64,000 nucleotides of DNA from Ancistrus triradiatus (GCA_025084515.1 JAJAGP010000373.1:248001-312000); one strand, 5' to 3'; positions 11,805-23,822 are shown, counted from the first letter of the stretch. Notes: generated from the letters alone by a model not told the origin. Numbers and translations are program-made.

Positions 11805-12515
11805 CAGTGGGGCAAAAAGTATTTAGACAGACACTGACTGTGCAAGTTCTCCGACTTCTCCTAGGTCTGAAAGTTTTATCATAGCTACACTTCAACTATG
11901 AGAGACAAAATGAGAAAAAAAAATCCAGGAAATCACATTGTAGGATTTTTAAAGAATTTAATTGTAAATTATGGTGGAAAATAAGTATTTCATCAATAAA
12001 TTTGGTTCAGCTCAATACTTTGTAGCATAACCTTTGTTGACAGTGACAGAGATCAAACGTTTCCTGTAAGTCTTCACCAGGTTGGCATACACTGTAGCTG
12101 GTATTTTGGCCCATTCCTCCATGCAGATCTCCTCTAGAGCAGTAATGTTTTGGGAAAACACGGACTTTCAACTCCCTCCACAAATTTTCTATGGGGCTGA
12201 GGTCTGGAGACTGGCTAGGCCACTCCAGGACCTTGAAATGCTATTTACGGAGCCACTCCTTCATTGCCCGAGCAGTGTGTTTGAGAGCATTGTCATGCTG
12301 GAAGACCCAGCCATGTTCCGTCTTCAATGCTCTCACTGATGGAAGGAGGTTGGCTTAAAATCTCACGATACATGGCCCCGTTCATTCTTCCCTTAACACG
12401 GATCAGTCGCAGAAAAACATCCCCAAAGCATGAGGTTTTCACCCCCATGCTTCACAGTAGGTATGGAGCAACTCAGAATTCTCCTTCCTCCAAACACGGC
12501 GAGCTGAGTTTTTAC
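11805..12515 (-). mobile_element. Tc1/mariner family A, truncated copy
   Basis: Starts after TA with CAGTGGGGCAAAAAGTATTT and follows the family A copy at 7522 through the 3' half of the transposase (minus strand), then stops at about 12515, where GTGTGTGTGT begins. The DNA-binding half and the second terminal repeat are missing. Several small deletions break the frame. Confidence 0.88.
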
Positions 12516-13683
12516 TGTATGTGTGTGTGTTCTATTTACTCCTGACAGAGTAAGCACCTATTACTTACAGTAGAATAACACACCTATAGAAAAGCCAACG
12601 TAATATTCTGCCGAACATGGTCTAACTGTTTCAAGAGTTAGTAACACTGACAATAAATATGCTGTTGTAATACTATTACATACACACAAAACACACACTA
12701 CAACTTAGTAGTGTAACTAGAAGATTCTGTGAAGCCTTCTGTGCACATGGGGATCGGTGCTTCCATTCCATTACTAAGACAACAGGCGCTAAACGCTTCA
12801 CAGCAAGGAGGCAGGCCAGTGAGTGGGTGGTTTACATGACTAAAAACTTAGCTTTAGTCATTCAAGTAAACCAAACAAAACCCATGTTCTGTTAAACAAA
12901 CTGTACTTGATAGTTAGTTGTTTTAATACAAACTGCTGTAAACACTTGCTACAGTGTGCTACAAATCTGCAAGATATTTTTTTTTGCTTACCCCTAAGCA
13001 AATCACATTGATTACATGTCCTCACTAGCTCACTTAATATCCATTAAACCCAATTCAGGATCGTTTTGGGGACAGGGCTTAGCTAGCAGCAGAGGGCACA
13101 ATGAGAAAACCAACCCGACACACGGCTCCAGTACATCACAGGGCACCCCACAAAGACACACTTGCACATTTACGCATGCACACACTGTGTAACAGTGTGT
13201 AACACACAGACACCCATTAATTATTAAACCATTTTTCGAAATCGTTTTCACACCCTAAAGTAAATAAAGTTTAAACAGCCTAAGAGTTTAGCAATTTTGT
13301 CAAAAAAGTAAAACATTTGATAACTCTGTACAGAGAATATCACCCCAGAAGCATGGGTTACATTCATGTGGTGTTTCAAACACTTGTGGCGTAACAGGTA
13401 TTTTTGGAAAGCAGTGCAATTCTCCATAACAACTGTTTTTTTTTTTATCTTTGACACATGAAACAAAATTCAGAGTTCCAATTACTCAGTGTTAAATCCG
13501 TTAACACGAACTATGATGCAAAGTATTCGTTGACGCCCTATTTTTCACAATGAAAACAAGACAAGGACAAAATAAAAAATAACATTTGAAAAAAAAAAAC
13601 TAGAATAAAATGCATTACACTTTTCATGAAGAAATAAAAACCTTGAGGTTCCCATAACCCAGTCCCAAATCGCACCCTACACT
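12516..13683. other. Unassigned, with a possible SINE tail at 13020-13200 (minus)
   Basis: The minus strand near 13140-13100 reads GGGGTGCCCTGTGATGTACTGG, like the 3' part of the SINE family at 25759, but the tRNA-like head is absent. The rest shows no gene or element. Confidence 0.35.
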
Positions 13684-14062
13684 CTACGGGCTGTAGTCTG
13701 CTCTTTGGTGACATCCAACTTTTTGTCCAAGTTTTATTTTAATGGAAACTTCTTCATTGCTAAACAAAGACAGCTCGGGCTGCTGGCTTGTGCATGGCTC
13801 TGTGCTCTCGCTATCTTTAGCTTTAACATCTTTGTGTTTGTTAGTTTTGTCCAACTCCACATATTCAGCATGGTGATGCTGTTTTAAATGTCTTATTAAA
13901 TTCATTGTTCCAAACGTTTTCGGAGTTGTTCCTGTTTCCAGAGTGTAAAAGTGACCAGCACAGGATTGGCTAAATGAGACTGATCAGAGGATCACCAGTT
14001 TTGACAGATTTGTAGGCTAAAGACCAGCCGATTCCGGTCACCAGCCGATTGATTGATGCATC
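13684..14062 (-). pseudogene. hAT element 5' end with BED-finger fragment
   Basis: The minus strand starts near 14062 with CAGATGCATCAATCAATCGG, a hAT-like terminus also seen at 17613, and reaches a frame with TPKTFGTMNLIRHLKQHHHA followed by a charged linker and CTSQQPELSLF. This is the His half of a BED zinc finger plus linker of a hAT transposase. The catalytic domain is absent, so this is a decayed 5' fragment. Confidence 0.7.
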
Positions 14063-15103
14063 TGTAGTTAACATTAGACTAATGTCAGCTTGATAGCCAG
14101 CTGGGTCCATAAGTAACAATCTTAACTTATGTTATGTTGCATATTTATTTTTTAGCATGTTTTAATGGTGACAAGACATATATGCAGGCCATTATCATGC
14201 GTGTTCTACATTTGTAAAACATTTTGGTATTTCTAAATATTAGTGGAATATTATTTGCATTGACTTTAAATAACTGATTTCAATCTGCATTGATTTTAAA
14301 TAAGCAGATTTAACAGTGACAGAATTGTAGACTGTTGAATATATTGTTGTTCTTGTAATCATTCATGCAACTGGAGACACATTACTTAAATACTGTTAAA
14401 TCACAGTGAAACCATATTGTATTGTATTACACACTGCACTATGTAATTAGACAAATGGTCATCTCAGTAAAAACTGTCAGTATGTTATTATTAAATAAAT
14501 GCAAAATGTATTTGAAGAAAAAGTGGCCATTTTGCTTTCGACATTTTGGATGTTAACATGTTAAGTGTAACATAACTTTCAAGCTATGCAAGGTAGTAAT
14601 AAGCAATACCTCTAAAATCGTAAAAACCTTTAAAAATCCATGACTAAAATGAATTTTTTTTTATGAATATTACTTACTATAATAAATATTTTTGAACTTT
14701 AAGTGATTAGACTAAAATGTTTTTTTTAGTTTTTGTTGAGTAAAATTAAACTAAAACTAACAATAATTAAATGACTTGCATGTGACATACACTTAACTTG
14801 TAGAAAAGATTTTTACACAAGTTCTTTAAAAAAAAAAAAAAATATCATAATCGACATGTTAAAAACAAGCATTTGTCTGTTAAAGTTCTATACCATATTA
14901 AGTTTGTTTGACTTTCCATATGTGCCAAACAGCTAGCTCACTTGACATTCTCTCGTTTACTTGCATCCATTTATTGCTTGCAAGTGTTCTCGCAAACAAA
15001 TCCAACTGACAGCAAGGTAGATTTTCAATCTAGATAGATATGGCTCTAGACATAAAGTCAGATAAGTCAAATGATACATTACGCCAAATACTTGTCTTTA
15101 AAT
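14063..15103. other. AT-rich, nothing recognised
   Basis: No open frame of interest, no splice-supported exon and no terminal repeats. It contains two short related stretches at about 14265-14310 (ATTGACTTTAAATAA and ATTGATTTTAAATAA). Confidence 0.4.
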
Positions 15104-15665
15104 TACCGTATTTTTCGAACCATAAGGCGCACTTAAAATACTTTAATTTTCTCAAAAATCGACAGTGCATCTAATGTATGAATTAATTCTGGTTGTGCTT
15201 TCTGACCTAGAACCGATTGTAGATCCACGCCGCTCATAAATTTGTCAAAATGTTTTAGCACGGCCTTGGTAAGTTACGAAGCTTACGGCAACCGTAGTCA
15301 GGCGCATCGCAGAGTAATACGATCTGTGCTTCAACATTAGGGTATGTGCATTCATTCACTCATTCATTTTTTTTCGAAGCGGATTTCAAACTCAATGCTA
15401 TCAGTCACGTAGTACAACATGGAAATAGAGCAGCTGCGAGAGAATTCAACATTAACGAATCAATGGTAAGGAAGTGGAGGAAGCAAGAAGATGCCCTGCA
15501 CCAGGTAAAGAAGACCAAACTGAGTTTCCAAGGGAACTTAAGAGTTTTGTTTCAATGCGCCTTATAACCCGGTGCGCTTTATGTATGAAAATATACCCGT
15601 TAGCAGTCGATCATTGATATCGCGCCTTATAACCCGGTGTGCTTTATAGTCCGAAAATCACGGTA
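15104..15665 (+). mobile_element. Pogo/Tigger-like element, internal deletion derivative
   Basis: Flanked by TA on both sides. Termini CCGTATTTTTCGAACCATAA (left) and the inverse of TTTATAGTCCGAAAATCACGG (right) match the fish elements with the GTATTTTTCGGACTATAAGGCGC signature. A frame at 15346-15567 holds a CENP-B/Psq-type helix-turn-helix (RAAAREFNINESMVRKWRKQ), the N-terminal DNA-binding part of pogo-like transposases. The DDE domain is deleted. A second internal CGCCTTATAACCCGGTG repeat precedes the right terminus. Confidence 0.82.
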
Positions 15666-16559
15666 TAAAAGGCTCAACATGTCACCAAACATATGTACCC
15701 CAAACACACACACAGAGACACACACAGGCAAACTCTCTCACTTGGGAGGAACAGTTGTTTATGTGATGGTCAATCCTATTTCCTGTTGTTGTTAATGAAT
15801 TGAACATGTATTTCAGGAGGAAACAGGGAACTGAGAAGAGTGTAGGAACTGTGTTTGGCTTTGACATACAAGCGCATTTAACTGATGAATGCATTGTAAA
15901 ATGTCAGTGTTTTTTCTGTCCCCATCTTTGTCTGATTTACTGCATTGCAATGATGCCGTACTTACTGTGTTGGTGAACTCACGGTGATAGCATAGCTGCT
16001 AAGCTAACTGCAGCCTGTGTTCAGGAGCATTCAATTCTTGTTTTGCTTCAGTTGGTTCTTATAAACCTAACTCTTCTAGGACCCATCAAGACTTATTTGC
16101 ACTAAGAATACAGTACTGTAGATATAAAAATAAATAAAAACATTTCCTTCCTTCCTTTCCTGGGTCATTCTTAATGACAAACATTTGTTTTGCAAAAAAA
16201 TTAAGGTTTGCAGAGTTGTTTTTCTATGTTAGTAAAGCCAGTAACAAAGTAAGTGACAGAGCACATTCCAGATATACAAGCCTTCAATACCTTGTGGTCG
16301 TATAGCTCAGTGCATGATTAAACATATCTTGCAGCCAGGTGTTACTGACAACATTAAGTATAGCAGCTGTGTAGAGGTAACAAACCCCGAGTGAGGAAAA
16401 ACCATACATAAATGCAAGACTGTAGCAGTTTAAGTTTAAAATGGCAAGAGTGAGTACAGCAACAAGTAATTATCCTGCATGAGCACAGTCTCACCCAAGC
16501 TGAGATTTTGTGGAAGACAGATGTTTGCAGATGCGCTGTCCAAGCTCTTTTGCACAAGC
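15666..16559. other. Unassigned, with a dispersed repeat at about 15985-16070
   Basis: The stretch AGCATAGCTGCTAAG, AACTGCAGCCTGTG and GCATTCAATTC recurs in order at 58370-58440, so it belongs to an interspersed repeat that I cannot name. No gene seen. Confidence 0.5.
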
Positions 16560-17205
16560 ACAAAAACTGGCAAAGCAGATGATGACAAAAGCAGTGGCCA
16601 GCCATGGAAACTGAGTGCAGAAGACTTGATGTCCCTCGGGTTTACTTCTCTTTAACAGCAGATGTCCAGCACCGCTCACCTCAGAACTAGCAAAAACCAC
16701 TGGAACCCTGGTACACCCATCTACATTCTACAGAAGTTCATGGAGAGTTGCAACTAAAAATCCATGACTCAGGAGGAGAACCAAAGCCAAGTAATTCACC
16801 TCAAGAACTGGGATACAATGGCATCAAGTGCCTGATGAGACAAAATTAGATTTTGGGCTCTAGCAAAAAGGATTTTCATTCTCCACCATGACAATGACAA
16901 CAAACACTGCCAAACCGATAAATAACTACATCCAGCAAAAAGAAGAACACAGAGTCCTACAGCATATAGTATGGCCCTACAGAGCCCTAACCTTAACATC
17001 AATGAGTCAATCTGGCTTTACATGAAGAGACAAGTAAGTGAGGCAACTACAGTCTTCTGAAGAACTGTGGCAGGTTCTCCAAGAGGCTTTGGAAATCATA
17101 CAAGCTGAGAGCCCTCTAAAAAACTGCATGCCAGTGTACGCAAGAGAACGGAAGCTGTTTTACAAGTTAATGGTGGTTATACCAAATACTGTTTTGTTTT
17201 AGGTT
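16560..17205 (+). pseudogene. Decayed Tc1-like transposase, fourth family
   Basis: Across frames the plus strand shows a degraded second catalytic region (HHDNDNKHCQ), SPNLNINESIW for the Pro-Asp-Leu-Asn-Pro motif, and a C-terminus ending VNGGYTKY, which is how many Tc1 transposases end. Multiple stops and frameshifts. No clear terminal repeats were found, so only the second half is recognisable. Confidence 0.65.
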
Positions 17206-17264
17206 TCATCTGTTTGTGAAGTTTAACAGTTTGTAATCACAAAATATATTATTTCCCACTGAAA

Positions 17265-17600
17265 CACTACTGCAGAAGTCAGCTGGAGTATTAAAAACAC
17301 ATTGTTGTCACTGCTGGACTGAGAACCACCAACTAAAAATATCCAGCTAAAAGCACCCTGTAAGCACAGAAAGAACTACAGGATGACGAACACAAAGTGT
17401 AAACAACAGCAACAGATGAGCTACTGTCTCTGATTTTGCATCTGCAAGGTGGACCAACAAGACATTTCTAACAGAGTGGACAGTGAAAGGGCACAGTGGT
17501 TAAAAACTTCAGCAATACTGCTGTGTCTGATCCACTCACATACTAACATTAGGACACTAACACACCACCCCATCAGAGTCACTGCAGTGCTGCAAATCAT
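17265..17600. repeat. Dispersed fish repeat with inverted GCAGTG ends
   Basis: Contains CACTGCTGGACTGAGAA, AAAAATATCCAGC, GGTGGACCAAC, GAGTGGACAGTGA and TGTGTCTGATCCACTCA in the order I know from a very abundant non-coding fish repeat, ending CATCAGAGTCACTGCAGTGC. Its class is uncertain. Confidence 0.6.
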
Positions 17601-17612
17601 TCATTAGTTCTA

Positions 17613-17830
17613 CAGCTGCACCAATCAATTGGCTGGTGATCAATCTCATATAACCGATTCTGGGTTGGACACACATAGCACTTGTGCATGTGATGCCGAC
17701 AGGGGCACAAATACAGCCACAGATGAACAGCACAGTGTTTTGACTAATGTTTATTCATAATTCAGTTCATGTTTGTTTCCTGGTTTCAGTGTTCAGTGCA
17801 TTAGTGATGTACGTCTTATTGCCTTGGCGT
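17613..17830 (+). mobile_element. hAT-derived terminal fragment
   Basis: Begins CAGCTGCACCAATCAATTGG CTGGTGATC, close to the terminus inferred at 14062 on the other strand, and continues into sequence shared with 9830-9968. No opposite terminus or target duplication was found. Confidence 0.55.
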
Positions 17831-18182
17831 ATTCTGTGTAAAAGTGTAACCCGAGTGAGGTGTATTGCAATTCATTTTCTTATCCGCTAATCTAATCTAA
17901 TCCTGGACCGTGTTGCAGGAAAATCAGTGCAAATGATCCACTACCTAAATAATACCTGCTCGAGTGGTCCTGCAAGAGGCCTAATAAGCTAATGCAAATT
18001 TTATAGCTTAAACCAATTCTTTCTGTCAACAATCTTGCAGCATTTTTGCAGCTGTTGTAATGCACATTATATTAATCCTCATTCATCTTCAACTCTTTTG
18101 GTACAACGTGAAGATCCCAGAACTAGAGGACATCCAGTCATTTGCAGGAAACAATTGCCAAACTGGCAAATAGGATTCGCCC
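17831..18182. other. Left flank of the gypsy element, nothing recognised
   Basis: Short unique-looking stretch before the LTR. No target-site duplication could be fixed, because the first dozen bases of the left LTR differ from the right LTR. Confidence 0.4.
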
Positions 18183-19003
18183 TGTTGTGCCTCCGCTTTG
18201 CTTCTGTTTTATTATTTTTCCTTGGTCCCTTACCTCCGCGTTGTTTACGTTTTCCGAGTGCGACATGCCTGTGTTTGTGTTTGCTCCCACAGCGATCAAT
18301 TGGCTCTCCTACATCTCACTCCTCCTCCTGCTCCACACCTGATTGTCATCTTGCCATCATCCGCCGACTACTTAATCGCCGATCGATCACCAAGACGCCC
18401 CCAGTTAGTCCCCGCATCTGCCCGGTACCTGGCTCTCTCACTGCTATCCGCTATTAGCTTGGCTGGTCTAGCCTTACCATTAGCACGTATCCTAGCTCTG
18501 CGGCTCTCTGCAGTTCGCTACTTCTGTTTTCAGCTCTCATGCTGTTTATTTTGCCTTTGTCTCGTACTCAGTACCTCTACCCAGTCTAACCTGTCTAGCT
18601 CCAGTCTCTATGTTTACAGCTCCCATGCCGGTGTTTATTTTGGCTGAAGGAACTGAATGCCAACTCTCTTGTCTCCTTCCCCAGCTTCCAGTCTCCATCT
18701 CCACTGTCCTTTCCATGTCCGGACACTCCGCCGCCCCCAACAGCCCAGAACCAGGGGAAGCAACCTCACACTGCCGCTGCACTCTCGTTCACCACCTATG
18801 TTCCTCCATGCTCACCACACTGACCAGGCTCTTGGACTCAACAGGGCACTCATTCAGTTATCCATCCAGCCGTTACTTGCACCTCTTTCTTTTATCAATA
18901 AATCACCGTTGTATCATTACGTCGTTGTTCGTTGACTGTCTACTGATCCGCATCTTGGATTCCCTCAAACAATTTAGTGTGGGATCCTAGATACCACGTA
19001 ACA
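18183..19003 (+). repeat. 5' LTR of the gypsy element
   Basis: Aligns along its length with 22874-23683: shared CTTTGCTTCTGTTTT, TCCCTTACCTCCGC, CCTGTGTTTGTGTTTGCTCC, and an ending ATACCACGTAACA. An AATAAA at 18897-18902 is the likely LTR polyadenylation signal. The first bases (TGTTGTGCCTCC) differ from the right LTR start TGTAAGGACTGCGG. Numerous differences between the two LTRs point to an old insertion. Confidence 0.88.
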
Positions 19004-19049
19004 GCACTAACTGGCCAATACGGAACCCATTGGTCAAAACACAGCACAT

Positions 19050-19700
19050 ATGCTACCTGTCGATATGGCCTTGGACTGCCAGCAGGCCTGGCTCAAACAG
19101 CACACTAAGCTGCTTAATTTGTTACTCAAATCTAATTGCCTGCTTAGTCAACAAATGTCTAATCTAACAACTAAGTTTAACCAGTTACTTGTTAACCCCC
19201 CACAGAATCCGCCTCTTGCTGCTGAGAGCCAGAAGCCCTCAGTCGCCGATGGCAACCCAGGACACGGCCATGGCGAGGCTACGTCAAGTCATCTCATCAG
19301 TCTCCACCAAGGCTCCCGTACGGTCTCTGACTACGCCATGGAGTTCTGGTCGCTGACTGCGTACTCCGACTGGAATGACCCCGCACTTCCGATCGGGGCT
19401 TTCCGAACGCCTCAAGGATGAGCTTCAAACCTTCAGGAGATGGTTGACTTGGAAATTCACCTGGACTGACGCATGCATGCGCGCAACTGGAAAGGGCCTC
19501 GCGTCCGGTCCTGAAACTCTCTGGAGGTGAACCCTACCTGGCATCTCTCCTTCCTGGCTCCCCCGAGGATCCCGAGCCTATGCAGCTGGGGCACGCCCAC
19601 CTGACACCAGCCAAGCGCTCTCGTTGCCGGCGGGAGACACTATGCATGTACTGCGGCCAGCCTGACCACACCATAAACCACTGCCGGTGCGGCCAAAAGG
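19050..19700 (+). pseudogene. Gypsy gag remnant with zinc knuckle
   Basis: An open frame at 19050-19421 begins MLPVDMALDCQQAWLKQHTK and shows no conserved enzyme motif, as expected for gag. After a frame change, codons at 19643-19684 encode C-M-Y-C-GQPD-H-TINH-C, a classical CX2CX4HX4C nucleocapsid knuckle. It is much shorter than a full chromovirus gag, so part is deleted. Confidence 0.75.
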
Positions 19701-19801
19701 CAACGCTTGTCAGTGAAGTTGGGGGCGCTGGCAAGCCCTAGGACCAATTCCCCGCACCACAACAAGATCTTCCTCACCCTACCTGCCACACTGTCTCCCA
19801 T

Positions 19802-22770
19802 ATGGTCAATGCCCTCGTGGACTCGGGGGCCAAAGAAAGCCTCATTGAGCAGGACTTGGCGGCCCAGCTCACCCTGGATGGTCGACTCATTGCCAAGATA
19901 ACAAACCCCAATCAGTCCATCCCTCTCATCCTGTCCGGAAACCACCGAGAGTCCCTCTCGTTCACGGTCATCACGATAGACACGATAACCAGCTGGAGCG
20001 ACCATTGCCCCTTGAATTGCCTCCTCTCTGCCGTGCCCACCTCCAAGCTTCCTCCTCGTGCTTCTCAGCCCCAAGACTCTCCGGACCTCTCCCGAGTGCC
20101 CAGGCACTACCACAACCTGTGGCAGGTCTTCAGCAAGGATCACGCCCGGTGTCTACCGCCTCACAGGCCCTACGACTGTGCCATAGACCTGCTCCCAGGG
20201 GCCCCCCCCCTTCCCACTGGCCGCTGGTACAAACTCTCACGGGGTGAAAGGGAGGCCATGGAGGTCTATATCGCCAAATGCCTCGATGCTGGCCTGATCC
20301 AGCCCTCCTCCTCTCCCATGGGGGCTGGATTCTTCTTTGTAGCCAAAAAGGATGGCACGCTCCGGCCATGCATTGACTACCGTGGCCTGAATGCTATCAC
20401 CAAATGCTATCACTCTCTTCTGCTGCTCAGCTCAGCATTCAACTTCCTCCAGGGAGCATCAGACTTCACCAAGCTGGATGTGCGTAACACCTACCATCTG
20501 GTGCGCATTCGGGAGGGGGACGAGTGGAAGATGGCCTTCAACACACAGTTGGGGGATTTTTAATATCGTGTGATGCCGTTCGGCCTAACCTTCCAGGCCC
20601 TGGTCAACAATGTGCTTCGGGACTTCTTTAACCAGTTCGTGTTCGTCTATTTGGATGGCATTCTCATCTTTTCCCGAACCTCAGATGAATACGTGAAGCA
20701 CGTCCGCCAGGTGCTGACTCGCCTCCTCAAAAGCAGGCTCTTCGTCAAGGCTGAGAAGTGCGAATTCCATGTGGACACAGTCACTTTCTTCATCTTCGTC
20801 ATTCAGAGAGGGAGCATCAAGGCAGACCCTGCCAAGGTCCATGCCGTCGCAGAGTGGCCCAAACCTTCAGGGCGGAAGGATTTACAATGCTTCCTAGAAT
20901 TCGCCAACTTCTACCGACGCTTTATGAAGGATTTCAGTAAAGTGGCGGCCCCCTCACCCAGCTCACCTCCACAAAGACCCCTTTTAAGTGGTCGGCCAAG
21001 GCCCATCAGGCTTTTCTCCACTTCAAGAGGATGCTCACCACTGCGCCTGTGCTCGGCCAGTCGGATCCCAGCTGGCAGTTCATCGAGGAGATTGACGCCT
21101 TGGACACCGGCGTAGGGGCCGTTCTCTCTCAACAGGTAGCCCCGGATAAACGCCGGCACCCCTGTGCCTTCTTCTCCAAGCGTCTCTCACCAGCCGAGCG
21201 GAACTACGATGTGGCCAATTCCTGGCTGTAAAGCTGGCCCTCAAATAGTGGAGGCACTGGCTGAAAGGTGAGAAACACTCCCTCACCGTCTGGAGCGCAA
21301 CCTGGATTATATTCAGTCAGCCAAACACCTCAACTCGCGGCAGGCCAGGTGGCCTCTGTTTTTTGGGAGATTTAATTTCTCCTTGACCTACTAGCCTGGG
21401 TCCTGGAATATCAAACCCGACGCCTTTTCCTGCCTGTTCACCGCCGAGGGCCAGGAGGAAACCCCAGACACTATCCTGCCGCCCAACCGTCTGATCGGCC
21501 ATCTCACTTGGGAGTCCCAGCAGGCCATTCAGGAGGCACAGCGAGTCGAACCTGACCCCTGGGGTGGACCACCTAACCGCCTGTACGTACACGCTTCGGC
21601 CTGCACCATGGCCCTCCAGTGGTCCCACGACTCCCAGTTTGCCACCCATCCCGGCTACCATCACACCCTGGGGCTTCTCCGGCGCCACTTCTGGTGGCCC
21701 TCCATGGACGCTTATGCCCGGGAGTTCGTGGCCGCTTGCACTACCTGCACCTGCAACAAGGCCTCTCATCAGCCCCCAGCAGGCCTCCAACAACCGTTGC
21801 CCACACCTGGATGCTCGTGGTTCCACATCTCCACAGACTTTGTTACCGGGCTCCCTGAATCAGATGGCAACTCCTTCATTCTCACCAAGGCGGTCCGGCT
21901 CATGGCCCTGCCCAAGCTAACCACTGCGTCAGAGATGACCACCATCCTCTTCAACCAGGTGTTTAAGGTATACGGCATCCCAATGGATATCATGTCTGAC
22001 AAAGGACCCCAGGTTGTCTCCCAAGTGTGGAGGGCTTTCTGCAAGGTTCCACCCTCAGTCCAATGGACAGGCCAAGCAGGCTAATCAGGAGATAGAGGCG
22101 ACTCTGTGCTGCCTTACGGTCAAGGACCCCACAAGATGGAGCTTCCAGTTGGCTTGGGCCGAGTACGCCTACAACACGCTGGCCTACTCTGTCACGGGTC
22201 TCTCCCCGTTCGAGGCCTCCCTGTGCTACCTGCCATCCCTCTTCCCTGAACTGGAGTCGGATGTGGCAGTCCCATCCGTCGCCCACCATCTACACCTCCT
22301 GCCGGAGGACTTGGAGAACAACCAGGGCAGCTCATCAAGGCCCGTGGCATTGCCGAACGCTCCACCAAACGCCATCGAAGGCCAGCACGCACCTTCACTC
22401 CCGGCCAACATGTCTGGCTCTCGGAAGGCAACGTACTGCTCTGACTCGAGTCCAAAAAGCTGACACCCCATTATATTGGCCCATTCACCGTCGATAAGAT
22501 AATCAATCCATCCTCCTTTCGTTTAATAATGTCCAAACATATGTGTAGTCAACCCACCTTTAATGTTTTGCAGCTTAAACAAGTCATCTCCTCGGGCCTT
22601 AGCCCTACAGCCGACCCCCCATCACCCGCTCGGGTCATCGACGGCAACCAAGTTTTCCTGGATGTCCATCGCCAACCAAGTTTTCCGCCTCCTGGATGTC
22701 CATCGCTGGGGCCTTGCGTTCCAGTACCTGGTCGACTGGGAGGGTTACGGTCCCGAGGAACGTCCGTAAG
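19802..22770 (+). pseudogene. Gypsy pol remnant: PR-RT-RH-IN-chromodomain
   Basis: The protease active site is D-S-G at 19820-19828. Reverse transcriptase follows (GTLRPCIDYRGLN, MPFGLTF); a nonsense codon interrupts it in frame at 20561-20563 just before the MPFG motif, and the YxDD box reads Y-L-D-G (20648-20659), losing the second catalytic Asp. RNase H (GVGAVLSQQ, HPCAFFSKRLSPAERNYD) ends in a stop near 21231. The integrase zinc-binding region and central domain (ISTDFVTGLP) lie at about 21600-22080 with deletions, and a chromodomain-like end lies at about 22690-22770. A tandem AACCAAGTTTTCC repeat with a shared GGATGTCCATCGC follows at 22650-22710. Confidence 0.9.
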
Positions 22771-22873
22771 TATCTCGCTCTGGCATTTATGATAAATGTC
22801 TGATTTGTGAATTCAACAGGGCCAATCCTAACAAGCCCCATTGATCGCCTGTGGTCAATCCTTTGGTATGTAC

Positions 22874-23683
22874 TGTAAGGACTGCGGTCCCTCCACTTTG
22901 CTTCTGTTTTGTTATTTTTCCTCGGTCCCTTACCTCCGCATTGTTTACGTTTTCCCAAGTTCGGCGTGCCTGTGTTTGTGTTTGCTCCCACTGCAATCAG
23001 TTGGCTCTCCATCTCACTCCTCCTGCTCCACACCTGATAGTCATCTCGCCATTATCCGCCAACTACTTAAATCGCCGATCGATCACCAAGATCACCAATT
23101 AGTCTCCGAATCTGCCCAGTACCTGGCTCTCTCACTGCTAACCGCTATTAGCTTGGTTGGCCTAGCCTTACCATTAGCACGTATCCTAGCTCTGCGGCTC
23201 TCTGCCATTTGCTACTTTCGTTTTCAGCTCTCATGCTGGTTATTTTTGCCTTCGTCTCGTACTCAGTACCCAGTACTAGCCTGTCTAGCTCCAGTCTATG
23301 TTTACAGCTACCATGCCAGTGTTTATTTTGGCTGAAGGAACTGTATGCCAACTCGTCTCCTTCCCCAGCTTCTGGTCTCCATCTCCGCTGTCCTTCCCGT
23401 GTCCGGACACTCCGCCACCCCCAACAGCCCAGAACCAGGGGAAGCAACCTCACACTGCCGCGGCACTCTCGTTCACCACCTCTATTGCACTCTGCTCAAC
23501 ACACTGACCAGGCTCTTGGACTCGACAGGGCACTCATTCAGTTATCCATTCAGCCGTAACTTGCACCTCTCTCTTTTATCAATATATCACCATTGTATCA
23601 TTACATCATTGTTTGTTGACTCTATTGATCCGCATCTTGGGTTCCTCAAGCAATTTAGTGTGGAACCCTAGATCCCACGTAAC
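22874..23683 (+). repeat. 3' LTR of the gypsy element
   Basis: Starts TGTAAGGACTGCGGTCCCTC and ends CCCACGTAAC. Homologous to 18183-19003 throughout, with scattered substitutions and small indels. A polyadenylation-like AATATATCA replaces the AATAAATCA of the left LTR. Confidence 0.88.
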
Positions 23684-23772
23684 TCTTCCATGTTAGCTTT
23701 GTTCTTTTGAACAAACTATAGATAGGAGTCACTGACAACAGCACTGGTTAAATAAAGCTGAAATGGAAGAAC

Positions 23773-23781
23773 AAGAACAAG

Positions 23782-23821
<40 letters not shown>

Positions 23822-23822
23822 T
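23773..23822. repeat. (CAA)n microsatellite
   Basis: Perfect CAA repeats giving a poly-Gln reading; not supported as protein because the flanks are non-coding. Confidence 0.95.

Larger units (their letters stand above)
18183..23683 (+). mobile_element. Ty3/gypsy chromodomain LTR retrotransposon, defective
   Basis: Two LTRs enclose about 3.9 kb that encodes, in the canonical Ty3/gypsy order, a gag remnant with a CCHC zinc knuckle, an aspartic protease, reverse transcriptase, RNase H, an integrase with zinc-binding HHCC region, and a C-terminal chromodomain-like segment (LVDWEGYGPEER). This order and the chromodomain place it with fish chromoviruses. Stops, frameshifts, internal deletions and active-site changes make it non-functional. 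It is the largest single element in the window. Confidence 0.93.

Noticed and set aside
18198..18647. 149-codon frame in the left LTR, and 164 codons at 22841-23335 in the right LTR
   Set aside because: Both lie in LTRs and read across non-coding sequence; the matching frames simply reflect LTR homology.
19640..20143. 167-codon and other minus-strand frames across the gypsy element (also 21317-21826)
   Set aside because: Antisense of gypsy protease, RT and integrase, open because of the GC-rich coding strand.
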